Positions 1 through 13,408 of a stretch of DNA of 64,000 bases are shown here, piece after piece. The stretch lies in contig CALYLW010000059.1 of assembly GCA_944989445.1 (NCBI GenBank), forward strand, positions 248,001 through 312,000. Reading direction: 5' to 3'. Within the stretch, counting starts at the first letter, position 1; the number at the start of each line of letters is the position of its first letter. Origin of the DNA: Ampullaceana balthica (lineage: Eukaryota > Mollusca > Gastropoda > Lymnaeidae). The notes under the pieces were generated by a model. The model had not been told where the DNA came from. It searched no databases and saw only the letters and a program-made list of their open reading frames with translations. A program made the translations under genes and the position numbers.

Positions 1-387
1 GCGGATGTTCACTCGCGTGCTTGTAAGGCTGGTCTGAGAGGGTTAGGGTCAAGTCTGTTGGACTATCGTACCCATGACGCACTGATAGTGGGTGGTCATG
101 TTTATTTTTTTCCGTGACTGTAGTCCTGGTAGCCACTCTGTCCTTCAGAATATGCGGGTCACAATCTTTCCAATGTTTACGGCTCTTGGCTGGCCCTTCT
201 GTGAAGTTGCCGCGGCAGTCCAGGTTTTTACTGGCCATCGTGGACGAGACGCCCACTCCGTCATACAAGGTTTCATCCGTGTAGTGTGTGGCCATTCACG
301 TTTGTTGTACATATTCCATGTGTCCATGTCTTCCTTGTGTCGTAAACACGATGACGCTGTCACGGATCGTGACGTTGCAGTGACGTT

Positions 388-705
388 TTATATGTACTGG
401 GGTGGAGTGAGCCTCTCAGACACTCGGGCTGTCATGGCCACAATATCCTGGTTACCACGTTGAACCGGAGTGTTCAGGAATTGAGGTGTCCCATTGTAAT
501 GGTGAGCGAGGTATTTCCTCTTAGCACGGCAGACCTCTACAGGGTGTCCCTTCCGACTACACCACGGACATACCTTTTGTCGGTGACGGGATCTCCGTCG
601 GTTTGACTTGGGATGTCTGGGTGCTGGTGGACAGTGAACACCGGTAGCGTCCATGTCCACTCGTTGCTGTTTTATTGACAGGTGGCGCCTATCTACAACA
701 GCCAC
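388..705 (-). pseudogene. Retroelement gag-like fragment with CCHC knuckle
   Basis: A 105-residue open stretch has a basic N-terminal part and a zinc knuckle CPWCSRKGHPVEVC (C-X2-C-X4-H-X4-C), as in retrotransposon gag proteins. It lies just upstream of copy A exon 2, probably inside intron 1. Flanking DNA 1-387 gave no recognisable protein on either strand; the element's ends are not visible. Confidence 0.55.
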
Positions 706-719
706 GACCTGTAGGGTGG

Positions 720-776
720 ATGGATGGACAGAGAGAGAGAATGAGAGAAAGAGAGGGGGGTAAACGTTACTTCAAA
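720..776. repeat. Purine-rich (GA) simple repeat
   Basis: Short GGAT and GAGA tract between the gag-like fragment and copy A exon 2. Confidence 0.6.
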
Positions 777-3700
777 AAGATGAGAATACACATTTTCAAA
801 GTACTTTTTTATTTCATGCTGAAGTTTAAGCCTACAAAAGTTTTCTTTGAAGTGTCTTTATGGCTGACCTTATACGGGGAAGATATTAGCACAACAAACT
901 ACAGCGACAACATAAATGTGACAGTTTGTCAACAGTCTTGTCACAATGTCACTAACAACATGGGGTAACTTCTTGGACATTTTTTTAAAGCACTTTAATA
1001 AATCAACTTTTTAAATGTCGTTTTAATATTTAAATAGTATTGCAGTTGACTGATATTTAAAATAATAATAACAATTATAGTATTAATAACAATAATAATA
1101 ATAAAATAATTATAATAATATTAATTATTTAAATAAAGAAAATAACGATTGCTCACCAGAATGTCATCTTTGAATAATTGAAATAATTTATTTTATTTTC
1201 GATCAATTTTCCATAAAATTCAAAGTTTCCATTTTGTCACAGCAATATCACGTGTTTTGCGGAGGGACGTCCTTTTAATGGCAACTACAAGGAATTATGT
1301 ACCGTTACTGTCAGCTCACCTAATATTACATACTTTACTGGAGACCAAATGCTAAAATTTGTGGTAATATCTACATGTATTGCATATACAAGTTCTGAAC
1401 ACACCCCGGGCTTTTATATAAAATGTATATTTAGATGATTCTGATAAAATATTTACAATTTTGTTTCCAGTCAGTAATAGATATTTAAATTTAATTTTAC
1501 GCAATTATATTTATTCTTATTACACAAGGGTAAACCAAGATAGTTCTGATTGTTCAGCATTTGATTTTTTATTCATTTACCAGGTCTAAAAAATGAATCT
1601 CTGTGTAGTTTATTGCTTATTTTTAAGCTTTGTTAGATTTAAATTAGTTTGATGTTGCTCGAGTTTTAAATGAACGGTTTGGAAGGCTCAAAACCCAATT
1701 GTATATCCGAAAATATTGCGAAGACTTTGGATTCTGATAATTAAAAAATACTCTTTTAATTAACAAAAATGAGCAAAAATGTTGCCCTTTTAAAATTTTC
1801 ACTCATTTTAAAATATTTTAAAACTATTTCTGCATAACTGGTAATTACTTTATGGAAAAAAATTATTGTAGACAAAACTATGATATTTTTTTAAAAATTG
1901 TCTATAAGGTTATTTTTTTCATTGTGTCTACTTCTAGTGGCCTCAGTTTTTTAATTTTACACCAACTCACGGCCCTGTTTCTGGTGGCACGCCAGTTACA
2001 TTTCAAGGCAGAAACCTTAATATCAACAAAACCATTCTGATAACGGTGGCTAATGTTACGTGTAACATCAATGAAACCCACAAACAAGGAAACGGGTAAA
2101 AAATTATCCACTTGTAATAACACATGTGTACATTAAAACACCCTAGTTTGACATATCGACCGACATATTATTTAGATCTGTATTTTAATAACTGAAATTA
2201 CTGGGCAGAAAATGTTGCTCCTGATCATGAAATTTATACTTAAAATTTAAGATTTAAGTTTAAACAAAAATATTACAGGAAGAAATAACTTCATTTAAGC
2301 CAGAAGTGTTTCAGTGTAAATCTACAATACGGATCTCTTCTTATCAAAACTGATGTTGAACTCATACTTAAATTATATTCCTTAAGGTCAGTTCTCTTAT
2401 GCAACACAGGCAAGTTATTAAATAAAACGCCGTACTGTGATGTGGTGAAAACAACTATACGCAACTTTACAAATAACTTTTTTAACGATAACTTCTGTAA
2501 CCGTGGAGATCCTATAATTACTGAAGTTTCTCCAAATACGACTTTAGCAAGGTAATTAAATTGTTAAATGTTTTTTAATTTAAAGAGATTAATCGTAAAC
2601 CATTTTTTTTAAATGTTCAATTAATAACACAGCTGATCAAAACGAAAAAATGTTTAGCATGATAGTAAATTGTTTCCTTGGACTTAACCTGTTTGCTATT
2701 TAAACAAAGTGTTGATGGCACTAAAATAATAGATAGATTATTTAGAGTCACATGAGCTCAAAAATACGAAAAATCTAAAATCAAAATAATTTCTCTCCTC
2801 TAGTTTTCAGAAATGCATTAATTGAAAATAATATTGCTGTATAGAATATATATTAAAAAGTTTTAAATTTAAATTAAATTTAGATTTAAGATCTAAATTT
2901 AAATCATGAAAATACGCAAAAAAGAAAACCAGCTCGGTATATTTTAACAGAAAGCAAAATCCTGAACCACCTGTTAAAGTATACATACACATTAAAATCG
3001 TCCCTTTTGGTCTTTAAAAAAATAAAAATAAAAGCAGCCATCACAATTTAGCTTTTTACGGAATACGAGGGTTTTTTTCTTTTCTTTAACTTTCGCAGTG
3101 GCGGTATCCCTGTGACTGTTTTGGGTGAGAATCTCGAACACGGCTTGAATTATCGTTGGGAGATCAACTGCTTAAATAAAGTAAGAAACGTTTTGTATTT
3201 TTAAAGCTTTACTAAAGCACTCAATAACAACAAAAATATGTTGGAGAGACAGCTACATAGAGGAAACAAAAAACACGACTCAATGTTATGTGTCTCCCTG
3301 ATTAAATTTGACAAAATTTTGTCTCATTGATTGAACAGTTAATAAATACATTGCATTTGAAAAATGTCTTTACTTTATTTTTACAAATTTTAGATTAGAA
3401 AAGAAAATTGCAGTTACAACAGACAAAATGTGACGTGTCAAATTTATAATCTTCACAATGTTACTGAGTCATACTTTCAAAACAATAAGTCAGCACTTTA
3501 TGTCGATGCTCGGCTATTTCTGATAATGGATAACAAAACATTAAATTCATCAGCATTTATTGGAATTCACCGAGTTCCAAAATTTCAGAATTTGTCTTCT
3601 CAAGAATGTTACCATTCTAGGAATATTGTTTTCCTAAAGGTATGTAAAAATAATTTAATACCTTCTATTCTTTATTTATATGTTTTAATGTTAGTCTCAT

Positions 3701-4066
3701 CGCGGACGAAATAATATCATTTCCTTTACATCCAACAATCTTATTTTATTCTCAAATTTATACTTTCATTAATATTAAATAAACAATTTTTACAAAAAGT
3801 ATTGTAAATTTTTAAATTCTGTTGTTTTTTTTTAAATAGTGTCATTTGTTTTCATGTGAACCAATCAATTTTAGTGAGTCACGGCCACTTACAAAAGTAA
3901 AAGATTTTGGATGAGTGGAAAATGTAATTAATATAAATTGTGGAAAGATAATAGTTTAAAGCATATTTCTAACACATTAGTTTAAATGTTTAGAGTATCA
4001 AAGGATAATAAACAAATAAATGCAAACTAATTCATTAATTGCAAATAATTTATTGCAAATTTAAAA

Positions 4067-4500
4067 ATGCAAATAATAATACATCGTTACGGAAACTTTA
4101 AAACATTATTCAGACATCTTCTACGTGGGACCCATCTACCGAAGAAAACAAAGACATTGGCCTTCCTTCAAAATAGCGCTGCCAGATTTACTTTCGGAGA
4201 ATATTTACAACTGACAAGAGTAACTCCAATGGTTAAACTATTAGAAATAGAAGTTTAGAGGATAGAAGAACAAAGAACGAAGTAGTTATAAAGAATAAGG
4301 CATTTAATTCTAACTTGGAAATACAACTCAATACAAAACAGACATAATGATAAAAATACTTTTCATGTCTCATTTACAACAACAAGCACATATCAATCCT
4401 TTTTCCCGCCTGGTATGCGTGCGAGGATAAACCGGAAGAGCCTAAATGCAATAAACATAAGATCAAATAAAATTCAAATAAACCGTTGTTAAGAATAGGA
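4067..4500 (+). mobile_element. LINE reverse transcriptase C-terminal remnant
   Basis: Translation gives NSAARFTFGEYLQLTRVTPM, matching the usual non-LTR motif AARF..G.Y...VTP.. L. Frames are broken. The same family lies in intron 10 of copies B and C, but here it sits in intron 7, so it is an independent insertion. Confidence 0.55.
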
Positions 4501-5054
4501 CGCAATAATCTTCTTAAAAGAAAGAGCGTCTGTAAACAATAAGAGAGGGATATTTAAGTTAACCACATGTTATTGTTTATGGATTTCACATTGTAATATG
4601 TGTTTTTAGAAAACCGTAAGTAGATAAAAATAAATCATTTAATTTAAAACATATTTTTTTATGGAAAGCCCCAGTAAAACAGTAACATCAACAATTCAGA
4701 ACACAAAATTGATTTTTAACGTTCTAAAAATACGTTAAAGCAATGAAGTCTCAATACATTACAAACACCCAAAAAGAAAAAAATCTAAAAGGTGTTTAAA
4801 AAAGTCTTCTTTTAATAAAAAAAATTAGTCAGTAATTGCTCAGTCAAAATATGGCACCGGCATATTGTTATAAAAAATAATAATTCATTCTTGATTCAAT
4901 AAACTATAAAGTGAGCTCTGCTCAATCATTCAAAGCATCTAAAGGACATGTAAAATGCATTTGATTGATGAAGCTGTATATTTTAACACGATTTTTATTC
5001 ATGTTTCATTGATCATGCAACACATTTTTTACTGGTCCACGTCATCTTTACCAG

Positions 5055-5547
5055 GGCCAGTACTTCTCCGAGTTCATTAGCAGCCGAGTCACTGCGACGA
5101 CATTAGCGCGGGGAATATGCCAAATGCGATACATCAATGAGAGTTTTATGGCGTGCCATTTGGACGTCGATAAACCAAAACAAAAAGGCTTGAATAGACA
5201 GGGGGACAACTCAACAGAAAGTACAACGCCTGAGAGCATAGCTTCAACCACTAGCCGGCTATCTGAAGTTTCACGTCAAAATGAGGAATCACACTCCCAG
5301 AAAGGAAAACGAGTTCCAGAGTCACCCAACCGTTTGAACCCGATTTGTCCAATTAAAATTCACATAGGCAAATTTAACCACATTATATTTGAGAATGAAA
5401 ATCTAAACGATCCCAAAATAATAATTATTGCGTGTTCTACTATGGTCGTGCTTGTGGTATTAGTTCTTATACTATTCGCGACACTCAGAAAGTTACGCTC
5501 TTTGAGAAGGAAAGAAGTGAATCTACATTTAACTGAAGCCTATTCAG
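5055..5547 (+). CDS. Copy A exon 8: IPT end, linker, transmembrane segment
   Basis: The exon opens with GQYFSEFIS, runs through a Ser/Thr/Lys-rich linker, and ends with a hydrophobic stretch (IIIIACSTMVVLVVLVLILF) followed by a basic stop-transfer cluster (LRKLRSLRRK). It ends in phase 1 at a GT donor. At 493 nt it is shorter than its counterparts in B (511) and C (505); the difference lies in the linker. Confidence 0.85.
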
Positions 5548-6514
5548 GTATATATTTTCAATTACTTCAATTTTTCTCTCACGTATCTATAAACAATGGC
5601 ATTAAATGTATTTTCTTCTCTCTATATCTAATATGTGCTTAATTTCTTACAATTTTTGGTAGATACTATTTTAGTTTTAAATTCAACTACTCAAAGAGAT
5701 TAACATTCATTTAAACATTTGAAAAATTGTTTAATGGAGTATAAGTGTACAATCTGAATTCAGAATGTCTCAGAAAGTCTTCACCTACTTTAAAAGAGAT
5801 CTTAGACTCAGTAGTTCAAGCTGACAACTTGCAGGACATAGAGAAACTGATCTTTGATTTACATTTAATGACTGTTGGAAAGTGTATTGGATCTGGTAAC
5901 TACGGAAACAATAAGTTTGCTTTTTAAAAAAATATTTTGATTAATCTTGCACCATCTAAACATAATGACTAAAGCTATGTACACATATTTTGTGTTAGAA
6001 TCAACGTTTTCTGTACTCTTCAAATAATATTAATTTTTTTCAGAGCATCTTAAACATCTCTTTGAACAATGTATCCTTTTTCATCAGGTAACTTTGGCTG
6101 TGTTCACGAAGGTCTTCTTAAGTTAAAGGCTGAGACGCCACCACTGAGAGTTGCCCTCAAGAAATTACAAGGTCAGGGCCCAGCTATATACATGAAAAGT
6201 CGCCGTTCAGATGCATTGTCTATTAATCAAACTTTTATTTATTGTTATAATCATACAATTCGTTAGTGTATCTCGTATACAATAAATCATTTAAAAGTAT
6301 TGAGACTTTTATAATATTGATTTAATTCTTATGGCTTCTATTTTTACGATATCTAATTCAACTGAAAGTCTTTCAATTTTACAATGACTAATTAATTTTG
6401 AAGTCTTGAAATGTTAAAATATCAAATTCAGTGTTTATATGTTTAAAATATCATATATTTTTGTAAGGCTTTCAATTTTAAAATATCAAGTTTTTTTAAT
6501 ACTTTACATAATTT

Positions 6515-7560
6515 GCAATCGCTGTCACGTCTGTAGTGTCTGTCCGTGACGCTACTAATTTATGAAAGCAGTGCACCAAATTACTGCACCAATGCATCAA
6601 AAGGTGTGCAAATTAAAGATGCGATGTAAAAAAAAATTATGACGTCATTGTTGTAGCTCAAATTTTAATTTTGGAAACGGGAACAATGTAATACAACAAA
6701 CCGTAAAAACAAAGTTTTTTTCTATTAATCCCTTATATATGAGACTAAAAATATTGATTATGTTCAAACGCGACAAACATTTACAGACTGAATCCATCTT
6801 AACTCCCCTTTGCTTTATAAACCGGGGGGAGGGGGGAGGGGAAATGTCTGGTCACCGATCGCTGGACCGAGCTCAGCGTGACACGTAAAATGTAAACAAA
6901 AGCAAGCCGGTACATCGACGATGCGGCGTCAACGCGCGAACTGAACTGTTAGGTGAAAAAACAACAATAAACAAACTATGAAATTGAATTACATGCCTCG
7001 TATTGAGATAAACTAAAAATGCATTAATTTAATTACGGTACGTACGATCGATCTGAAATTTTGATAAAATGCATTGTTAGGTGACACGAGATTATATGCA
7101 AAAGTTCAGCTCGATTGCAGCATGGGAAGTGGGTCATTTTTTACTTTTATTTTTGCGCCTGCCCGAGCAAGACAGAGACGGCGGTGAAGTTAATATAAGG
7201 GATTTAAAAAGAGGATTTGATGATGGTTAATTATAAAATTTAAAAAAAGTAGGGCGCCATAGGCGCCCTACAACCCCTCTTATAAAATACTTTGTGTACA
7301 TTTCTGAAAGTTTAATATTTCATATTTATCAAACAAGCACAAGTTAGTTGGACGTTTGAAAAAGGTCGGCGCCGAAGGCGCCCTACAAAAAGTGCATTTT
7401 TTCAAAATAAATAGATTTCAGCTTAAAAATATCGTCATTTTTATCGGGTGATACGCTAGTATATGTATATAAATATAGCAATTTTCATATATCAAGCTGT
7501 GATTTCAGTCAAGAAATTTATAATTTTACGTGGAGTCCAAATTTCAAATTTAAAAAAAAA
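6515..7560. repeat. Unclassified interspersed repeat split by another repeat
   Basis: The outer parts (6515-6692 and 7206-7560) match 9930-10270: both have a tract on dependence of GTGCACCAAATTACTGCACC, then GATTTGATGATGGTTAATTA and GGCGCC-rich hairpins. The copy at 9930 is uninterrupted, so the stretch 6693-7205 is a later insertion. Confidence 0.65.
6693..7205. repeat. AAATCCCTTATAT-family repeat, single copy in copy A intron 10
   Basis: About 0.5 kb, starting ACCGTAAAAACAAAG and ending AATATAAGGGATTT, with the family's central CGATCGATCTGAAATTTTGA. Confidence 0.75.
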
Positions 7561-7621
7561 TCCAAAAGATTTGATTACAAATTAAAACTACCTAGCGCAC
7601 ATGATGTAATAATTTTTTTTT

Positions 7622-8393
7622 ACTAAGGCCGTTAACTTTTAATTTAAATCTAATCGTTAACTTTTGAAAAAATTAACGATTTATTAATCGTCAATTTCGA
7701 TTAAAGCCAAAAATTAAAATGTGTGATTCCATAACAAACACTTATTTAACTTTCTTGTTGAAAATCTACATAACACTGGAATCTCTCCTTTATAAATCTT
7801 TTTTAAACCAACTACGCAAAAAGATAAGTGTGTTGACATTATTTTGTTCAAGTGGTGAGCGGGTCTAATTGACATAGCCTGCCGAGCTGAACAATCATTC
7901 ACGTGGAACTGGGGTAATTGGTGTGCACAAAACGGTCTTGGCAAGGAATGACATTATCGGATACCGGTGTTCATTAATTTTTCACCATTGTAGAGGGTTA
8001 ATGGATTCAGGAACTTAAATCTCAATTTTGTAACGCAGTAATTTATCAGAAGAGCTGTTGTCATTTTCTGTCTCTGAGTCAGACTCCATTACTGTCATTA
8101 GCTTAATACGCTTTTCATTTGGTTTGATAAGTAGGCGAAGTGTTAGAACTATGGTAGGCAAACTTTATCACCATTTTGAACATTCCCGTCAGTCAATAGT
8201 TTAAAACCAAAATGTTCTTGTAATCATCAGGAATTTGTAATATTTATCGGCTGCTATTTTAAATATTTTTTTTACTGTTTGACTTTCAATAATTTGTCAG
8301 TAATGGGTCGATTCATCGTTAGAAAATAATTTAATCGTTAAATTTTTTAAACTATTAATCGAGAAATTAATCGTTAATTTCCGCAGCCCTACT
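7622..8393 (-). mobile_element. Non-autonomous hAT element with transposase C-terminal remnant
   Basis: Ends are AGGCCGTTAAC and GCAGCCCTA, typical of hAT elements with AACGATTAA-rich termini. The minus strand encodes a broken hAT dimerisation region ([18 protein letters not shown]). The same element, better preserved, occurs at 31566-32366. Confidence 0.65.
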
Positions 8394-9239
8394 TTTTACC
8401 ATTACATTTCTTAAAAACCATTAGTAACTTTGGTATCATTTTAAACCCAAAATCGAACTGCATTGTGTTAGTTGCGGTTGGCATACTTTAAGACGCTCTC
8501 TCCCATCCACTCCACAGATAACTTCTCTCACAATCTCGACCTTCTTGCGTTTGTCCAAGAAGCTCCCATTATGAAAGACTTCCAACATCCCAATGTGATG
8601 GGGCTGGTTGGTCTGGCCGAGAAAGAACCCGGTGTTCCTTACGTCATATTGCCTTTTATGGAGAAAGGTGATCTACTGACCTATGTTCGTGACCCGGCAG
8701 TGGTACGTAAAATATGAAAGCAACAAAACTATTTCTTAAGTCTTTATTACTGTTCAAACTAAAATAAATCTATGAAGCTTCAATGTTTTATGTATTTTTT
8801 TTTACATACAGTTTGAGTACACACAATTAAATTTGAAGAAACTATGTGCTTATATTTCTTTGAATTTCTACGAATACCCCTTTTAAATGTAGTATACTTT
8901 AAATTCACTGAACATATTATTCAAAAATTTAATAATCTTACAGACACTAGCCCTCCATGACGTCATAAGATTTGGTGCTGACATATCTAAAGGTATGGCT
9001 TATCTGGAGTCACTTAACCTTGTCCACAGGGACTTGGCAGCCAGGAATTGTATGTGAGTCGATATCAAATGTTTGAGCTTTAATACCTTAACTTTATTTT
9101 TGACGTACGACATCTCCATATAGTAATTTTGTTTAAACTGCTCTAACTTGGCTTTAAAACACGATTTTTTTTGAGTTGCAAGGGGGAACAATTTAAATAA
9201 CCCCTTGCAAGTAAATACCTACATCGTTGATGTATACAA

Positions 9240-9388
9240 CAGAGGCGTCATTAGAGGGTAAGGGGGTGCGTAACGCAGGGGGTGACACCATCACTAGAGC
9301 AGGAGCAGACTCTGAGAGGTGTATGTGGTAAGCCGTTAAAGGAGTGACTGCTTGAGCAATGGGTGACACCAACCCTAGTTACGCCCTG
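9240..9388. mobile_element. 149-bp hAT-type MITE
   Basis: Terminal inverted repeats CAGAGGCGTCATTAG and CTAGTTACGCCCTG, flanked by GTATACAA and GTATAAAA, an 8-bp target duplication with one mismatch. Absent from intron 12 of copies B and C. Confidence 0.75.
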
Positions 9389-9585
9389 GTATAAAATTGG
9401 AAATTATTTACGAAAATAAATTGTGATATCGTAAATTACTCCTTATATTAAAAAAAAATTAATTAAGAGGAATGGTGAATGAAATTGATGGATAGGTGGA
9501 TTCGTGTCCTTTTAATGTTGGAAATCCTAGTGTCTTAAGAAAATTATTAAGAAATTTTTATTAAATACTGTTTTTTACACCGGAG

Positions 9586-9745
9586 GCTTGACAGTAGTAA
9601 CTGTGTTAGAGTCGCCGACTTCGGTCTGTGCCGTGACATCTATGAGAAGGGTTACTACACCAGTGACAATAAGAAGAAACTACCCATTCGGTGGATGGCG
9701 TTAGAGAGTATTGAACACGGAGCTTACAGCACAAAGTCTTGTGTT
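9586..9745 (+). CDS. Copy A exon 13: activation loop, last surviving kinase exon
   Basis: The exon encodes [16 protein letters not shown] and [10 protein letters not shown], the DFG motif, twin activation-loop tyrosines and P+1 loop of a MET-type kinase. It ends KSCV where copy C has KSDV; the aspartate that starts helix F is replaced by cysteine. Without splicing at 9745 the frame continues to a stop at 9994 through repeat DNA. Confidence 0.8.
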
Positions 9746-11106
9746 GTGCAAAGTTTAGAATGTTTTCTTGGACTAAAAACAGCGATTGGCGTTTCATCTG
9801 AAGGAGAGCGTCAGCTAAAAAATTGTAAAAAGATTAGAGAACGCCACATCATCAACATACATAATTCCCGTCGTCTATATGTATATATGTATGTATGTGT
9901 GTGTGGATGTAACGCTATACTAATTTTAGAAAGCAGTGCACCAAATTACTGCACCAATGCATCAAAAGGTGTGCAAATTAAAGATTCGCTGTAAAAAAAT
10001 ATTATATGACGTCATTGTTTTAGCATATATTTTAATTTTGGAAAAGGGAACAAAGTAGAAAGAGGATTTGATGATGGTTAATTATAAAATATAAAAAAAC
10101 AAAGGGGGCGCCGTATGCGCCCTACAACCCTCATTATAATATACTTTGTGTACATTTCAGAAAGTTTAATATTTCGTATTTATCAAACAAGGACAAAAAA
10201 GTGCATATTTTCAAAATAAATAGATTTCAGCTGAAAACTTCTGTCATTTTTGACGGGTGATAGTCTATACATAAAATTCACCAAAGCGAGTATGTGCAAA
10301 TTAGCATGACGAATGATCCTCACTGGGGTCACAGTTTAACGGGTGGCAAGAGAAGGTAGTGGAGAGGTGGGGCGTGTCTTTAGACCAGCAATGCTTTTTG
10401 AGCTCAGTTTCGTTGTTCCTCCACCGAGTACATGCATGTACTTAGTAGGGTATTGGTTATTACATCCGCCCGACATGCGGAAGGTCTAAGGTTCAAGCCC
10501 CAGCGGCAACATTTTTTAAAAAATTGTTTAAAATATTTATGTTTATGCTCGTACTTTTCCCCCTTTCTTAGCGAACATAAACACCGCTTCGTATGTATTT
10601 CACGAAAAAAAAGTTTTTGTTCAATGTTATACCAATTCTTTTATCAGGTAACTTTGTGTTTCTATCGGTTGCATATTTCTGGGAAAAGATCATAAACGTA
10701 GGTGTTGCTCTCCAACTTGGCAACATGGCTGTAAACTTTGTTTCTCAACATTGTGATATCTTCACCGACGTGCTCTCAGTTGTTATCAATGACGGAAAAG
10801 TAGTCATACACTCTCAACAATACGTTCAGTACAGAAATACTTCAGGAGTACATGGTAACGAGGCAGAAATTGTCGCGATGTCCGAAAAATGCTTCCCAAA
10901 AATGCTACGGCGACTCCCAAACGTTCACTGGGGTTGTTCCCGTTTGTTCGTGCTACTGTTTGTGTCCGTTCTCCCCCACCCCCTTTTCTTTGCACTATCT
11001 ATGAGTTAGTCTGCGGTGTAAGCCTCGGGTCGTATCTAGTATTTAATTGGCTGTAGAGTTTTGGTCAGATTGAGTGCTACCAAAATGTGTTTGGGTGAGG
11101 GTTTTT
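9746..11106. other. Region after the copy A break: repeats only
   Basis: Contains the interspersed repeat at 9930-10270, a sequence at 10262-10360 with an inverted relative at 57730-57830, and the tRNA-like stretch below. No exon 14 or 15 of the kinase was found. Confidence 0.6.
10443..10510 (+). repeat. tRNA-Val-like degenerate sequence, possibly a SINE head
   Basis: TTGGTTATTACATCCGCC, a TCCGC/GCGGA stem around CCGACAT and a box-B-like GGTTCAAGCCC resemble tRNA-Val. The acceptor and T stems do not pair well, so this is not a functional tRNA. Confidence 0.45.
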
Positions 11107-11134
11107 AATATATATCTATATATATATTATATGT

Positions 11135-11165
<31 letters not shown>

Positions 11166-11433
11166 GTGTATAAAACGTCAAAAATGACGGAAGTTTTCAA
11201 AATAAATACACATCAGATTAAAAAATAACGTAATACAAAGCTTTCATGTTATTTTCTGGGTGAAGCATTTTCTGACCTTTCAGTTGGTGTCTGTTGAAAA
11301 TATTACGGGGAAGAGTGAACTTTCTTTTGTATTAACATATTCACATGAAAAGATCAATCACAAACGTCAACTTAACAGGTTTGGCGACTTAACCGAGCTC
11401 AAGATAAATGTGCTCTATTGTTTATAAGTGCAG

Positions 11434-12103
<670 letters not shown>

Positions 12104-12166
<63 letters not shown>

Positions 12167-12206
12167 AGAGTGAGAGAGAAAGAGAGAGAGAGAACGAGAG
12201 AACAAG
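12104..12206. repeat. (GA)n microsatellite
   Basis: About 100 bp of GA dinucleotide with a few A-rich interruptions, directly after the pogo-like element. Confidence 0.95.
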
Positions 12207-12539
12207 AGAGATGTAATAGGTGTTCTTTATTTTTACCTTTCCATAAGGTTAAGGTTAAAACATCTTCGAGACAAGATCCTTTTAAAATATTAGGCCACTG
12301 AGCACATTTATTTAACAGTTATTTATGTAACTGTCTCAAGTGGGAATATTTAAAATAATTATATATATATATATAAATTTAGGTCTACGGCTCCACCAGG
12401 AATATGATTTTTTTTCAAACATGTTCATTTTATTTCAAGTAATCAACATTCCAAAATGCAGCCACACAATTCACAAGAAATTAGATATACGAAATTTTTT
12501 TTTACTTTTATCATATAGAAAAAAATAAAATCAAGCATG

Positions 12540-13055
12540 TTTGTATTTTTATCTATTTTCTAATAATACTATCTTGCATAATAATTACGAATATTATTAT
12601 TTATGAAAAGTGTCTTTAATACATGGCACGTACGTATTTTCTAGACCATAGTCATTGCCAAAGAAAGCGCTACCACCCCCTGGTGGGCGCTGAAGCGATT
12701 CAGTGGGGCGCGGTTAGGGCGATGACATTTGTGGGCGCGATGAATAACTGTGGTTTTGTTGTTTTTCCGTCGTAGTCGACGATGATCACTCACATCATAT
12801 TAGTGCAGTACTAGGCAGCCACGTGTGTTCCTTAGTGGCTTAATAGCCCTATTCTTGCACGAAATTTGCATCCACTTGTCGGGCAAGAGATGGATGGGAT
12901 CCCTTCAGGAGGGTTTTGTACACGGTCTTTCCAGGCCTGACGTTTGGTCTTGGAAGCCTGTAGTCTATAAGCCTCACAGACAGCTGTGCCATTCCTTATC
13001 ATAAAGCACCAATGGGCTCGATCACTGTGTGCTGCTTCCACGAAGTCATGTCCAA
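12540..13055 (-). mobile_element. LINE 3' end fragment, upstream of copy B
   Basis: The minus strand encodes SDRAHW....RLQASKTKRQAW and a C-terminal zinc-finger-like CPTSGCKFRARIGLLSH, the tail of a non-LTR reverse transcriptase ORF. The downstream part (12540-12790) is homologous to 42395-42700 near copy C. Confidence 0.65.
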
Positions 13056-13408
13056 TGAATAAATGTAAGAGGGCGGTGAAAGCATACTATAAAGAAGAGA
13101 AGATATAGAAAAACGCTCATAACGCTTAGTTTTTCTTTGAACAACGTACAGAAAATTGACTCGGATCCCGCAAACTCCCTCATTCACATAGTGTTCCTAT
13201 AGTGCCATCGAATTGCCGTTCCAAAACACGTGAGCACTAGGGGCATTGATGCGGCAACTGCCCCTCGTGCGATTGGTCTAAAACCATTCAATCGAACTTT
13301 TTCAGCTTCAAATGTCACAATAAATTATTGAAAATTAAAATATTATATTGAAATTTAAAAAAATATATACATTGAATTAAATACATACATTTTCAGAAAT
13401 TTCCAGTG

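Larger units (their letters stand above)
825..9745 (+). pseudogene. MET-like receptor tyrosine kinase copy A, 3'-truncated and left-partial
   Basis: Twelve exons align with exons 2-13 of the two other copies: 825-964, 1243-1363, 1938-2095, 2387-2551, 3099-3180, 3394-3639, 5055-5547, 5764-5895, 6088-6171, 8518-8702, 8944-9053 and 9586-9745. All are open, have GT-AG borders and keep the shared phases. They encode IPT-like modules, a transmembrane segment and the kinase from glycine loop to activation loop (VALK lysine, HRDLAARN and DFG present). Exon 1 is absent from the window and may lie to the left. No match to exons 14-15 exists before the next gene begins, so the C-lobe from the WSLG motif onward and the tail are lost. 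Odd residues are a proline in helix C (EAPIMKDF) and SCV in place of the conserved SDV before the break. It is probably a recent pseudogene or a truncated receptor; intact frames leave expression possible. Family assignment is firm, functional state is inferred. Confidence 0.85.

Noticed and set aside
92..463. 123-residue open frame on the + strand
   Set aside because: No recognisable domain; opposite the region around the minus-strand gag-like fragment and without exon-type borders shared with the gene family.
10443..10510. Functional tRNA gene
   Set aside because: Acceptor and T stems do not pair and the base before the anticodon is C instead of T.
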